Assembly: GCA_017517385.1 (NCBI GenBank)
Contig: JAFWZG010000008.1
Coordinates: 1-48,865, forward strand
Source of the DNA: Akkermansia sp.
GTDB taxonomy: Bacteria > Verrucomicrobiota > Verrucomicrobiia > Verrucomicrobiales > Akkermansiaceae
Direction: 5' to 3'
Length of the DNA stretch: 48,865 nucleotides
The notes under the pieces are model-generated. The model was given only the letters and a program-made list of their open reading frames with translations, made no database searches and was not told the origin of the DNA. Made by a program: the position numbers and the translations under genes. Below are positions 16,059 to 24,307 of the stretch, piece after piece (the stretch's first letter is position 1; the number at the start of each line of letters is the position of its first letter).

Positions 16059-16814
16059 TTAATCTCCCGTTGGGGTATGACCACGCTTTAAATCTGCCGC
16101 AAAGGAGTCAGGGAGTCCGGTGCGGGAGATTTTGGCCGCGGCGGAGTCAACATCATAGTCCACTCTGCGCAGGGTGAGGGTGGTTGTATCCTCATCATAC
16201 AGGCCGTAGGCGGCGCGGTAGTTCAGGTCTCTGGGCTGGCCGACGGAGCCGGGATTGATGAGGTAACGGCATTCAGCCTCCAGCTGTAGGGAGAAGGTGC
16301 CGCTTTCATCATAGGCTACGGGAATGATGCTGACCTTGCCCCCGCGCTCGCAGAAAATAGCCGGGCGGTGGGTGTGGCCATAGAAACAAAGTTGACCGTC
16401 GAACTGAGCGAACGCGGCGCGGGCTTCCGGCACGGTGGAGATGCGCTGCCATTCCTCACCGGGGGCAGGGGAGGCATGTACTAAAGTGAGCCCATGCCAA
16501 GAAGCTTTGCGGGGTAGCGGGCGTACGAGGTTCACCAGTTCGGTGCCGAGCATGGCGGCTGTGCGGTCCATCATAGCTGTGTACAGAGGCACCCCGAAGA
16601 GGCCTCGCTGTAGCAGAGCCTGCTCGTGATTGCCGCGTACAGCTACGCTGAACAACGGCATTACAATCTGCATGCAGGCTGCCGGGTCTCCATTGAACCC
16701 GATGACATCACCCAGCCCGGCGTAGTGCGTAGCGTGCAGCTGTGCTGCATCTGACAGCACAGCTTGCAAAGCTTCGAGGTTGGCATGAATATCGCTGAGA
16801 AGCGCGACTTTCAT
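16059..16814 (-). CDS. Metallophosphoesterase, YfcE/MJ0936-like
   Basis: A 251-residue calcineurin-like phosphoesterase of the Metallophos_2 group. Metal-binding motifs appear in order: LLSDIHANLEA (D8, H10), GLGDVIGFNG, VRGNHEQALL and CFYGHTHRPAIF, followed by LINPGSVGQPRD. Such proteins cleave phosphodiesters or phosphomonoesters with Mn or Ni, and the physiological substrate is unknown. The start follows the obg stop by only 2 nt, so it is cotranscribed with obg. Motif order and length are normal, and there is no signal peptide. Confidence 0.88.
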   Translation of the reverse strand: MKVALLSDIHANLEALQAVLSDAAQLHATHYAGLGDVIGFNGDPAACMQIVMPLFSVAVRGNHEQALLQRGLFGVPLYTAMMDRTAAMLGTELVNLVRPLPRKASWHGLTLVHASPAPGEEWQRISTVPEARAAFAQFDGQLCFYGHTHRPAIFCERGGKVSIIPVAYDESGTFSLQLEAECRYLINPGSVGQPRDLNYRAAYGLYDEDTTTLTLRRVDYDVDSAAAKISRTGLPDSFAADLKRGHTPTGD

Positions 16815-16816
16815 TT

Positions 16817-17854
16817 TTACTCCGCAAGCAGGGTTTTCAGGCGGGCTTTGAGTGCGGGGATGCCATCACCCATAGCGGCGGAGATGGGGATAATCTCAAT
16901 CTTGGGGAAGCGCTGGCGCAATATTTCCAGATTTTCCACAGCGGTGGGGTCATCCATCTTGTTGGCCACGATAATCCAGCGGCGCTCGGCAAGCTCATCT
17001 GAGTACAGCTTGACTTCCTTGCGCAGCGTCTGAATGGCCTCCACCGGGTCATGCTCCAAGCCGGTCATATCCACCACAAAAAGTAGCACATGGCAGCGCA
17101 TGATGTGCCGCAGGAACTCGTGGCCCAGACCGCGGTTCTCGGACGCGCCCTCAATGATACCCGGAATATCAGCTACAATGCAGCGGGAATAATCCTCGAA
17201 CTCCACCACTCCCACAATCGGCTGCAGCGTGGTGAAGGGGTAACTGGCTACCTTGGGCGTAGCTCGGGAGATGGCGCCCAGTAGGGTGCTCTTGCCGGCG
17301 TTCGGATATCCCACAAGTCCGGCATCAGCGATGCGGCGCAACTCAAAGAAGAATACACCGCTTTCAGCCTCCGTGCCGTATTCGAACTTAAGGGGCGCCT
17401 GATCCGTGGCGGTGCGGAAGTGCCAGTTGCCACGGCCGCCCTTGCCGCCCTGACAGAGTACGAAGCGCTCACCGGGTTCCGTAAGATCCGCTATCTGCTC
17501 GAACTCAATGCCGTCGCCCTCACGCTCCAGCCAAGTGGCCTCCTGCATAGTGGCGGCATTTGTGCGGTACACGATAGTGCCGGGAGGCACTTTGCCGATG
17601 ACGGTGCGGCCGTCCTTACCATGTTTGCGGGCGTGCATGCCGGGCATGCCATCCGTCGCGACAAGCTTGGGGTCATAGAAATAATTGCGCAGGTCATTCG
17701 TGCCTGTGCTTACCTCAAGGATGACGCTGCCGCCGTCACCGCCGTCGCCACCATCAGGGCCGCCACGTGGTACAAACTTCTCGCGTCGGAAACTGGCTAA
17801 GCCGTTTCCGCCCTTGCCTGCCTTGGCAAATATACGAATATGATCTACGAACAT
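16817..17854 (-). CDS. obg: GTPase Obg
   Basis: A 345-residue essential GTPase linked to 50S subunit maturation and stress control. The glycine-rich Obg fold is at the N-terminus (FVDHIRIFAKAGKGGNGLAS, then GGPDGGDGGDGG). The G domain follows with G1 GYPNAGKST, G3 DIPGIIEGAS and G4 NKMD. The protein ends shortly after the G domain (ALKARLKTLLAE), so the optional C-terminal OCT domain is missing. The ATG at 17854 is preferred over the in-frame ATG at 17888-17890, because the latter lies in the -35 box of a promoter whose -10 (TAAGCT) sits 7 nt upstream of 17854, and because Obg proteins normally start MFVD. Confidence 0.95.
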   Translation of the reverse strand: MFVDHIRIFAKAGKGGNGLASFRREKFVPRGGPDGGDGGDGGSVILEVSTGTNDLRNYFYDPKLVATDGMPGMHARKHGKDGRTVIGKVPPGTIVYRTNAATMQEATWLEREGDGIEFEQIADLTEPGERFVLCQGGKGGRGNWHFRTATDQAPLKFEYGTEAESGVFFFELRRIADAGLVGYPNAGKSTLLGAISRATPKVASYPFTTLQPIVGVVEFEDYSRCIVADIPGIIEGASENRGLGHEFLRHIMRCHVLLFVVDMTGLEHDPVEAIQTLRKEVKLYSDELAERRWIIVANKMDDPTAVENLEILRQRFPKIEIIPISAAMGDGIPALKARLKTLLAE

Positions 17855-17861
17855 GGGCGGC

Positions 17862-17890
17862 AGCTTAATGGATTGCAGCACTAATGTCAA
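17862..17890 (-). promoter_or_regulatory. Promoter of obg
   Basis: On the minus strand the -35 is a perfect TTGACA (17885-17890), the spacer is 17 nt and the -10 is TAAGCT (17862-17867). The ATG at 17854 is 7 nt from the -10. Confidence 0.55.
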
Positions 17891-18065
17891 GCGTTATTTA
17901 CAATTAGTGCGAGACGAAACGTAAAGTATAAGAACTTTGCATTGTCCTTTAGTTGAGAACTTTTCGCGTTGTGGAGAATAAAGCCGGCCCCTTGCTCGGA
18001 GCCGGGCGGTGGAAGAGAATGCGACGTATGAGGTGCTATCTCGGGTGGGTATGTGGATATTGGAC

Positions 18066-18094
18066 TTGAAAAGGAAGGGCGAATTTGCTACCAT
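18066..18094 (+). promoter_or_regulatory. Promoter of the small RHH-like gene
   Basis: The -35 is TTGAAA (18066-18071), the spacer is 17 nt and the -10 is TACCAT (18089-18094). The ATG at 18103 follows after 8 nt. The rest of the gap 17891-18065 holds only an imperfect GC hairpin near 17981-18007. Confidence 0.55.
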
Positions 18095-18102
18095 GCATGG
18101 GC

Positions 18103-18318
18103 ATGCCCAAGAAGATGTACATATTCCGCTGTCCTCAGCCTGAGTTTGAGGAGATAGAGCGAATCTGCGCGGAGAATGGTACGGATCACTCCCGGGTGGT
18201 GAATGCAGCTCTGCTGATGTTCACGGACTGTATGGCTGAGGAGGGTATCTTGGAGCCGCGGCAGCTTCCTCCTTGTGTGCTGGAGGAGGCGCAGCCTGTT
18301 CCGGTTGGGCGGGAGTAG
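18103..18318 (+). CDS. Small protein, possible ribbon-helix-helix DNA-binding
   Basis: A 71-residue protein. MYIFRCPQPEFEEIERICAE followed by HSRVVNAALLMFTDCM has the order strand, helix, turn, helix seen in CopG/Arc-type ribbon-helix-helix regulators, where a short strand (KKMYIFRCP) contacts DNA. That reading is tentative. The C-terminal 20 residues are proline-rich and probably disordered. The ATG at 18103 is chosen over TTG 18085 and ATG 18097 because it lies 8 nt after a good -10 box. mnmA starts 39 nt downstream and may be cotranscribed. No toxin-like partner is adjacent. Confidence 0.5.
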   Translation: MPKKMYIFRCPQPEFEEIERICAENGTDHSRVVNAALLMFTDCMAEEGILEPRQLPPCVLEEAQPVPVGRE

Positions 18319-18357
18319 ATAAATTATCACACATCCGAAATCTGATTCTGACATATC

Positions 18358-19446
18358 ATGGCTAAGATATTAGTGGCATTGAGTGGAGGCGTGGACAGCG
18401 CTGCCGCGGCGGCTCTGCTGGTGGAGCAGGGGCATGAAGTCGTGGCGGCATACATGAAGAACTGGGTGAATGAGGAGAATATACCCGGGGAGTGTCCGTG
18501 GGAGCGTGATATTGAGGATGCTCTTGGAGTGTGCCGTAAGCTCGGCATAGAGCTGCGCGTGGTGGATCTTATAGAGCAGTACCGCAGCCGAGTGGTGAAT
18601 TACCTGATAGAAGGTTACCGTGCCGGCTTTACCCCGAATCCTGATGTGCTTTGCAATCGTGAAATGAAGTTCGGAGTGCTGCTGGATTATGCCTTGGAAC
18701 AGGGCTTCTCCTCCGTGGCTACCGGGCATTATGCCAAGCGGTTGGATGTGCCGGGAGAGGGCAGTTATGTGCTGCGAGGTGCGGACCGTAATAAAGACCA
18801 ATCATATTTCCTTGCGCTGATGAAGCCGCAGCAGGTGGCCCATGCCGTGTTCCCGGTGGGTGAGTTGACCAAGCCTCAGGTGCGAGAGCTGGCTCGCCGT
18901 TTTCAGCTACCGAACGCCGAGAAGAAGGATTCTCAGGGCATTTGCTTTATCGGTCAGGTGAAGATGAGTGATTTCTTGCGCCACTACCTGCCGGATAATC
19001 CCGGTGATATTGTGGACTTGAAGGGGCGTAAGCTCGGTCGGCATGATGGCTTGCACCTTTTTACCATGGGGCAGCGAAAGGGGCATCACGTGGCTTCTCC
19101 CCGTGAGGGTGTTGCTTATGTGGTGGTTGGGAAGGATTTGAAGCGCAACCGTCTTATCCTCGGTTATGAAGGCGAGGATACCCCCGGGCTTTATGCTCGC
19201 AGCGCTGTCATTGGCTCCGTTACGAATCTGTTAACCTCTCTTCCTGAGCGGGTCATGGCGCAGCCTCGTTATCGAGCTCCGGCTGTGCATGCTACTTGTG
19301 CTCCGCTGGGAGCCGGGCGGTACAGCCTGCAGTTTGATGAGCCTGTGCGAGCCCTCGCTCTGGGGCAGGTGTGCGCGCTTTACGCGCCGGATGCAGACCG
19401 CGGCGAGCGCTTGTTGGGCGGCGGCTTTTTTGAAGAAATCTGCTGA
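18358..19446 (+). CDS. mnmA: tRNA-specific 2-thiouridylase MnmA
   Basis: Encodes the 362-residue ATP-dependent enzyme that thiolates U34 of tRNAs for Lys, Glu and Gln. The PP-loop for ATP is SGGVDSA (9-15). The two catalytic cysteines are C99 (PDVLCN) and C196 (SQGICFIG). TGHYAKRL, GADRNKDQSYFL and FTMGQRKGHH are all typical of MnmA. Length matches the family. The start ATG at 18358 gives MAKILVALSGG. It follows the small RHH-like gene by 39 nt. Confidence 0.96.
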   Translation: MAKILVALSGGVDSAAAAALLVEQGHEVVAAYMKNWVNEENIPGECPWERDIEDALGVCRKLGIELRVVDLIEQYRSRVVNYLIEGYRAGFTPNPDVLCNREMKFGVLLDYALEQGFSSVATGHYAKRLDVPGEGSYVLRGADRNKDQSYFLALMKPQQVAHAVFPVGELTKPQVRELARRFQLPNAEKKDSQGICFIGQVKMSDFLRHYLPDNPGDIVDLKGRKLGRHDGLHLFTMGQRKGHHVASPREGVAYVVVGKDLKRNRLILGYEGEDTPGLYARSAVIGSVTNLLTSLPERVMAQPRYRAPAVHATCAPLGAGRYSLQFDEPVRALALGQVCALYAPDADRGERLLGGGFFEEIC

Positions 19447-19536
19447 TAGCCTGATGTGAGCCGCCTTAAAAGAAGCGTAAATCCTTATGAATCATATGGT
19501 AATGCACAGATTTGGGAGACGGATTTGCTTTTTTGG

Positions 19537-19565
19537 TTGCAAGATGCTGTGTAATATGCTAGACT
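19537..19565 (+). promoter_or_regulatory. Promoter of the FHA gene
   Basis: The -35 is TTGCAA (19537-19542), the spacer is 17 nt and the -10 is TAGACT (19560-19565). The ATG at 19576 is 10 nt downstream. Confidence 0.6.
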
Positions 19566-19575
19566 GTGCTGAAGC

Positions 19576-20295
19576 ATGGATGTTTCTTCAGCCAGTTTAG
19601 AGGCGCAGGTCGCGGCACAGAAGACCCGGGTACGGGAGCTTGAGGCGGAGTTGTCAGCAGCCCGCGCGGCATTGGATGTATCGCGTGCAAGGGTGCTGGC
19701 TCGGCAGCGTGCGGGCGTGCCGGACACCGGGGTGAGTGCTATGGTGGGCACTGCGGCGGCGGGGCCGCTGCAGGTGCTGCCTCATACTGGGGCCGGTATT
19801 TCTGCGAGTTCTCCGGTTGTTAATCGTCCTGCCGTGCTGCTTCAGCCTTTGCCGCTCCATGATTCTTTGCGCCGAAAATGGAAGCTTGGTGCAGGTCTTC
19901 CGTCTGCCAGCGGTGCTATAGGTATAGGGCGAGAAGCCGCGGAGGCTGAAATGCCCGCGGTTGGGGTATTGCGCATTTACGGAATGCTTTGTGATGGCTC
20001 GCCGTGGGAGTGCGATGTGCCTTTCAGCAGCTTAGTGAAAGAGGGGGGCGTCATTATTGGACGAGATGCCCGCATGTGTGAAGTTGCACTGGAGGATGAA
20101 AGTGTGTCTCGTATGCATGCCCGTTTGGAAATCAACCATCTCGGGCTTGTTGTGTCCGATGTAAACTCCATGAATGGTGTTTTTGTGAACTCCACGAGGG
20201 TGGATTACCACTGTCCTCAGCTCCAGCTGACGGATGGAGCCGTGCTGACGCTTGGCGAAGTTCCGCTGAGGGTGGAGCTCATATTCCCCACATAA
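19576..20295 (+). CDS. FHA-domain protein with N-terminal coiled coil
   Basis: Encodes 239 residues. Residues 5-48 form a heptad coiled coil (LEAQVAAQKTRVRELEAELS), then a low-complexity linker, then a C-terminal FHA domain at about 145-235. The phosphothreonine-binding residues are in place: G162-R163 (IIGRDA), S179 and H181 (SRMHA), and N200 (NSMNGVFVN). FHA domains bind phosphothreonine on partner proteins and are usually signalling adaptors. No kinase or phosphatase is adjacent, so the partner is unknown. There is no signal peptide or membrane segment. The next gene, GH95, starts 39 nt later without an obvious promoter, so the two could share a transcript. Confidence 0.85.
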   Translation: MDVSSASLEAQVAAQKTRVRELEAELSAARAALDVSRARVLARQRAGVPDTGVSAMVGTAAAGPLQVLPHTGAGISASSPVVNRPAVLLQPLPLHDSLRRKWKLGAGLPSASGAIGIGREAAEAEMPAVGVLRIYGMLCDGSPWECDVPFSSLVKEGGVIIGRDARMCEVALEDESVSRMHARLEINHLGLVVSDVNSMNGVFVNSTRVDYHCPQLQLTDGAVLTLGEVPLRVELIFPT

Positions 20296-20334
20296 TTTTA
20301 AGTTTTTTATCTTTTTACTAACTCATCGTATTTT

Positions 20335-22794
20335 ATGAAGAGAGTATATATAAACATGGGATTATCACTTGCCGCCGGCGCAGCGCTGGCCGCCGGTGAT
20401 TTGTCATCATCTAATCACTTGTGGTATAGACAGCCGGCTGTGGTGCCGAACACACCGCTGCCATGGACAGTTGTGCCGCACAATACAGAAAACCTGCCAG
20501 GAAAAGCCAATCGTGATACATGGGAAAGCCAGACTCTCCCCGTGGGTAACGGTCGTGTGGGTGGCACTGTGTATGGTGGTGACCATCTGGATTGTGTTGT
20601 GCTGAATGAAGTGAGCCTTTGGAGTGGCGGTGAGAACACTCCCGGAAACGGTAAGAATTATTTGTATGGCCCCGTATCCGGCAGAGAGCAGTTCGGTAGC
20701 TATCAGCCTTTTGCCAATCTTTATGTGGCATATGCCTTTTCCGGCGATACTGAGAACTACAGGCGCTCGCTGGATCTGCGCCGCGCTGAAGCTGTGACCA
20801 GTTTCTCCGCCCGGGGTGTGAAGCATACTCGTACTTGTTTTGTCAGCCGCCCTGATGATGTGATGGTATACACGGCCCAGGTTGATAAGCCGGGCGGCCT
20901 CACGGCCAATATCGCGCTGGCTCCTTATCATAACGTGCAGTACAGTCAGGATGGTGATAACACGCTCATCATGCGTGGTACTCTGGCAAATGGTGAGGTG
21001 TTCGAAGGGCGTATGCATGTTCGCACGAGAGGCGGCTCTGCACGCTTGCATCTCCCGCGGGCTGAGGTGCAGGTATCCTATGGTGGCCGCAAGGATGCCA
21101 TGTTTGCTGCGTGCGCTCCCTCGCACCTGCCGTACGTTGAAGTGAGCGGAGCTGATGCCGTGGAGATTTATGTGACGCTGGCAACCAACTACAAAATGAG
21201 CTATGCTGACCACTGGCGCGGTGAGGATCCCGCTGTTCATAACAGCCGTGTGCTTAGCGCTGCTCTGGAAAAGGGGGTAGCTGCTATTCGTGAGAATCAC
21301 CGCCGGGATTTTGCCTCTTTCTACAATCGTGTGAGCGTGGATTTCGGTGAAACTGTCGGTCCTTTGGCTGATTCCCCTACGGATCTGCGCCTTACGTCAT
21401 ACCGTACTCGCTACGATCGAGGCCTGCCTACGGCTGACCCGGATTTGGAGGAGCTTATCTATAATTACGGCCGTTATGTGCTTATCTCCAGTTCTCAGCC
21501 CGGAAACTTGCCTGTAACGCTGCAGGGTATTTGGAATAATAAGGTGCATGCTCCCTGGGCCTGTGACTATCATAACAACATCAATCTCCAGATGTGCTAC
21601 TGGGGCGCTGAGGTTGCCAACCTTTCTGAGTGTCATCAGCCTCTTATTGACTTCATTCGTGCCATGGAGCAGCCTCTATCCGAGTCCACACGCAAGCAGT
21701 TCGGTGAAAATGTGCGCGGCTGGACCACGCGTATTTCCCAGAATCCCTGGGGCGCTGGTGGCTGGGTGAAGTGGAATCCTCCTGTCAATGCTTGGTATGC
21801 TCTCCATATCTGGGACCGTTACCTGTATTCTCAGGACGAGACCTACCTGCGAGAGGTTGCATATCCCATGCTGAAGACAATCTGCCATTTCTGGGAAGAT
21901 GAGCTCAAGGAGGTAGGCGCACAGGGACGCGGCCTGCAGACTCGCCAGAATGAGAATCGCCCCGTGCAGGAGCTGCGTGTGGAGGAACACCCCGAACTTG
22001 CTGAAATTAAGGAGGGCGCTTTGGTATGCCCCATGGGCTGGTCTCACGAGTGGGGCCCGCTGGAAGATGGCTGTGCTCATGATCAGCAGCTCATCTGGGA
22101 GCTTTTTGATAACACGGTGCGTGCCGCCACTATTCTGGGGGTGGATGCAGAGTGGGCCGCTCAGCTGGCGGCCAAGCGAGACCGCCTCGTGGGGAACCGC
22201 ATCGGCCGTGATGGTTATCTGCAGGAGTGGATTGTAGACCGCCCGAACATGGTGAGCGGCCAGCGCCACACCTCACACCTCATCGGCGTGTTCCCCGGTA
22301 CCTCCATCAGCATGGAGCGTACTCCCGAGTTCGCTCAGGCTGCCATGAAGAGCTTGGAGCTTCGCGGGCTCACCAGAGATAACCGTCGCAGCTGGACCTG
22401 GCCGTGGCGTACGGCACTCTGGGCTCGCTTCCGTAATGCTGATAAGGCTTACAGCATGGTGCAGCACTATATCCGCTATAATGTGCTGGATAACTTGTTC
22501 GGTAACCATCCGCCCATGCAGATGGACGGCACCTATGGTATGACCGGCGGTATGAGCGAGATGCTCGTTCAGAGCCATGCCGGTGTCATTGAGCTTCTGC
22601 CGTCCATTCCTTCCTCATGGGCGAATGGTCATGTGCGCGGCATTCGTGCCCGCGGTAATGTCACCGTGGATATGGAATGGCGTAATGGTAAGGTGACGCG
22701 TTACCTCCTGACTACTACCACTCCGAATCCCTCTCCGGTGACTGTGGTGGTGAACGGCGAGCGCAAGCAGGTTACACCCAGTGTGCGTCGCTGA
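20335..22794 (+). CDS. Secreted GH95-family glycosidase, probable alpha-L-fucosidase
   Basis: An 819-residue protein with a signal peptide (MKRVYINMGLSLAAGAALAA). The GH95 N-terminal beta domain is marked by LPVGNGRVGGTVYGG and VVLNEVSLWSGG. The (alpha/alpha)6 domain carries N415 and N417 (HNNINLQMCYW), E572 (WSHEWGPLEDG) and D731 (QMDGTYGMTGGMSEML). These match the positions of N421/N423, E566 and D766 of the Bifidobacterium enzyme AfcA as I remember them. GH95 enzymes invert and remove terminal alpha-1,2-fucose from mucin O-glycans and milk oligosaccharides, though some act on alpha-L-galactose. The protein is probably exported through the SecA pathway. It is preceded by an A/T-rich leader without a Shine-Dalgarno sequence and followed by a strong terminator. 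Confidence 0.9.
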   Translation: MKRVYINMGLSLAAGAALAAGDLSSSNHLWYRQPAVVPNTPLPWTVVPHNTENLPGKANRDTWESQTLPVGNGRVGGTVYGGDHLDCVVLNEVSLWSGGENTPGNGKNYLYGPVSGREQFGSYQPFANLYVAYAFSGDTENYRRSLDLRRAEAVTSFSARGVKHTRTCFVSRPDDVMVYTAQVDKPGGLTANIALAPYHNVQYSQDGDNTLIMRGTLANGEVFEGRMHVRTRGGSARLHLPRAEVQVSYGGRKDAMFAACAPSHLPYVEVSGADAVEIYVTLATNYKMSYADHWRGEDPAVHNSRVLSAALEKGVAAIRENHRRDFASFYNRVSVDFGETVGPLADSPTDLRLTSYRTRYDRGLPTADPDLEELIYNYGRYVLISSSQPGNLPVTLQGIWNNKVHAPWACDYHNNINLQMCYWGAEVANLSECHQPLIDFIRAMEQPLSESTRKQFGENVRGWTTRISQNPWGAGGWVKWNPPVNAWYALHIWDRYLYSQDETYLREVAYPMLKTICHFWEDELKEVGAQGRGLQTRQNENRPVQELRVEEHPELAEIKEGALVCPMGWSHEWGPLEDGCAHDQQLIWELFDNTVRAATILGVDAEWAAQLAAKRDRLVGNRIGRDGYLQEWIVDRPNMVSGQRHTSHLIGVFPGTSISMERTPEFAQAAMKSLELRGLTRDNRRSWTWPWRTALWARFRNADKAYSMVQHYIRYNVLDNLFGNHPPMQMDGTYGMTGGMSEMLVQSHAGVIELLPSIPSSWANGHVRGIRARGNVTVDMEWRNGKVTRYLLTTTTPNPSPVTVVVNGERKQVTPSVRR

Positions 22795-22822
22795 TACCGT
22801 TCTTCTCATTTGTAACTATAAT

Positions 22823-22855
22823 AAAAAAGCCGCAGCTGAGTGCTGCGGCTTTTTT
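22823..22855. terminator. Bidirectional terminator between GH95 and metY
   Basis: A 14-bp perfect stem: AAAAAAGCCGCAGC (22823-22836) pairs with GCTGCGGCTTTTTT (22842-22855) around a TGAGT loop. It serves both convergent genes. Confidence 0.9.
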
Positions 22856-22880
22856 ATGGGTAAATTATACGGCTTATGGC

Positions 22881-24158
22881 TTACTGGATGGCATCGAAAG
22901 CCTGCTGGAGATCAGCAATGATATCCTCAGCGGCCTCGATGCCTACGGAGTAGCGGATGAGGTCCGGCTTCACGCCGGCTTCAATAAGCTGCTCATCCGT
23001 CAGCTGGCGGTGCGTGTGGCTGGCAGGGTGCAGCACACAGGTGCGGGCATCAGCCACGTGGGTCACTATAGAAGTGAGCTTCAGGCTATCCATGAACTTG
23101 ATGGCGCGCTCGCGGCCACCCTTGATGCCGAAGGTTACCACGCCGCAAGTGCGGCCACCGTCAAACTGGCGCTGGGCTAGCTCGTAGTAGCGGTTGGAGG
23201 GCAGACCTGCGTAGTTAATCCATGCCACGTCCGGCTGCTTTTCCAGATACTCGGCCACCTTCTGGGCGTTCTCGCAGTGGCGGGGTACGCGCAGGTGGAG
23301 AGTTTCCAGCCCGAGGTTCAGCAGGAAGGCATTCATGGGGGAGGGGATGGAGCCTAAATCACGCATGAGCTGCACGGTACACTTGGTGATATAGGCGCCC
23401 TTGCCAAAGGCATCCGTGTACACCAGCCCGTGGTAGGAATCATCAGGCTGGGTAAGGCTGGGGAACTTGTCCGCGTTGGCCGCCCAGTCAAAGTTACCAC
23501 CATCCACCACAACACCGCCCACCTGAGTGGCATGGCCATCCATGTACTTGGTGGTGGAGTGCATCACGATATCTGCGCCGTGCTCAAAGGGGCGGCAGTT
23601 CATGGGGGTGGCAAAGGTGTTGTCCACAATGAGCGGTACGCCATTCTTGTGTGCAATGTCAGCCATCTTGCGGATATCCAGCACCTGAAGGGAGGGGTTG
23701 GAGATTGTCTCTGCGAAGATGCACTTGGTGTTCGGGCGGAAGGCCTTTTGGATTTCTTCTTCCGGTGCGTCTTGGTCCACGAAGGTTACCTCGATGCCAA
23801 GCTTCTTGAAGGTAACGGCGAAGAGGTTGTATGTGCCGCCGTAAATGGCGCTTGTGGAGATGAAGTGATCACCGGCTTCGCAGATGTTGAAGATGGAGTA
23901 GAAGGACGCTGCCTGACCGGAGGCGGTCAGAATGGCTGCTACGCCACCTTCCAGTTCTGCTATCTTTTTAGCCACGCATTCATTCGTGGGGTTCTGAAGG
24001 CGGGTGTAGAAAAAGCCAGCCTCCTCCAGATCGAACAGGCGGGCCATCTGGTCGCTCGTCTCGTACTTAAAGGTGGTGGACTGGAATATCGGCAGCACAC
24101 GGGCCTCGCCCTTCTTAGGCTGCCAACCGCTCTGTACGCATATGGTGTCTCTGTTCAT
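22881..24158 (-). CDS. metY: O-acetylhomoserine sulfhydrylase (Cys/Met-metabolism PLP enzyme)
   Basis: A 425-residue PLP enzyme of the Cys/Met metabolism family. Length and motifs match O-acetylhomoserine aminocarboxypropyltransferase, which makes homocysteine from O-acetylhomoserine and sulfide. It begins [27 protein letters not shown], and the PLP lysine is K204 ([15 protein letters not shown]). YTRLQNPTN and the late [21 protein letters not shown] are characteristic of MetY. A methionine gamma-lyase or O-acetylserine activity cannot be excluded. The ATG at 24158 is chosen over the in-frame ATG at 24188, because the latter overlaps the -10 box (24187-24192). Confidence 0.85.
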   Translation of the reverse strand: MNRDTICVQSGWQPKKGEARVLPIFQSTTFKYETSDQMARLFDLEEAGFFYTRLQNPTNECVAKKIAELEGGVAAILTASGQAASFYSIFNICEAGDHFISTSAIYGGTYNLFAVTFKKLGIEVTFVDQDAPEEEIQKAFRPNTKCIFAETISNPSLQVLDIRKMADIAHKNGVPLIVDNTFATPMNCRPFEHGADIVMHSTTKYMDGHATQVGGVVVDGGNFDWAANADKFPSLTQPDDSYHGLVYTDAFGKGAYITKCTVQLMRDLGSIPSPMNAFLLNLGLETLHLRVPRHCENAQKVAEYLEKQPDVAWINYAGLPSNRYYELAQRQFDGGRTCGVVTFGIKGGRERAIKFMDSLKLTSIVTHVADARTCVLHPASHTHRQLTDEQLIEAGVKPDLIRYSVGIEAAEDIIADLQQAFDAIQ

Positions 24159-24186
24159 ATCTGTTGAATTATTAGCGTGTGGCGAC

Positions 24187-24215
24187 ATGGTAACACGTTA
24201 TTCCTACCATGACAA
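24187..24215 (-). promoter_or_regulatory. Promoter of metY
   Basis: On the minus strand the -35 is TTGTCA (24210-24215), the spacer is 17 nt and the -10 is TACCAT (24187-24192). The predicted leader to the ATG at 24158 is about 22 nt. Confidence 0.55.
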
Positions 24216-24247
24216 GGAGAAATGGCCGGTTTGACTCATGCTGCCAC

Positions 24248-24285
24248 AAAAAAGCCACGCCGTCATAGATGAAATGGCGGCGTGG
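24248..24285 (-). terminator. Terminator of the PA14-like gene
   Basis: CCACGCCGTCAT (24255-24266) pairs with ATGGCGGCGTGG (24274-24285) over 12 bp with one wobble pair. On the minus strand it is followed by six T residues (24248-24253). Confidence 0.85.
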
Positions 24286-24307
24286 GCGCATGTTTTAGAG
24301 GAGTTCG

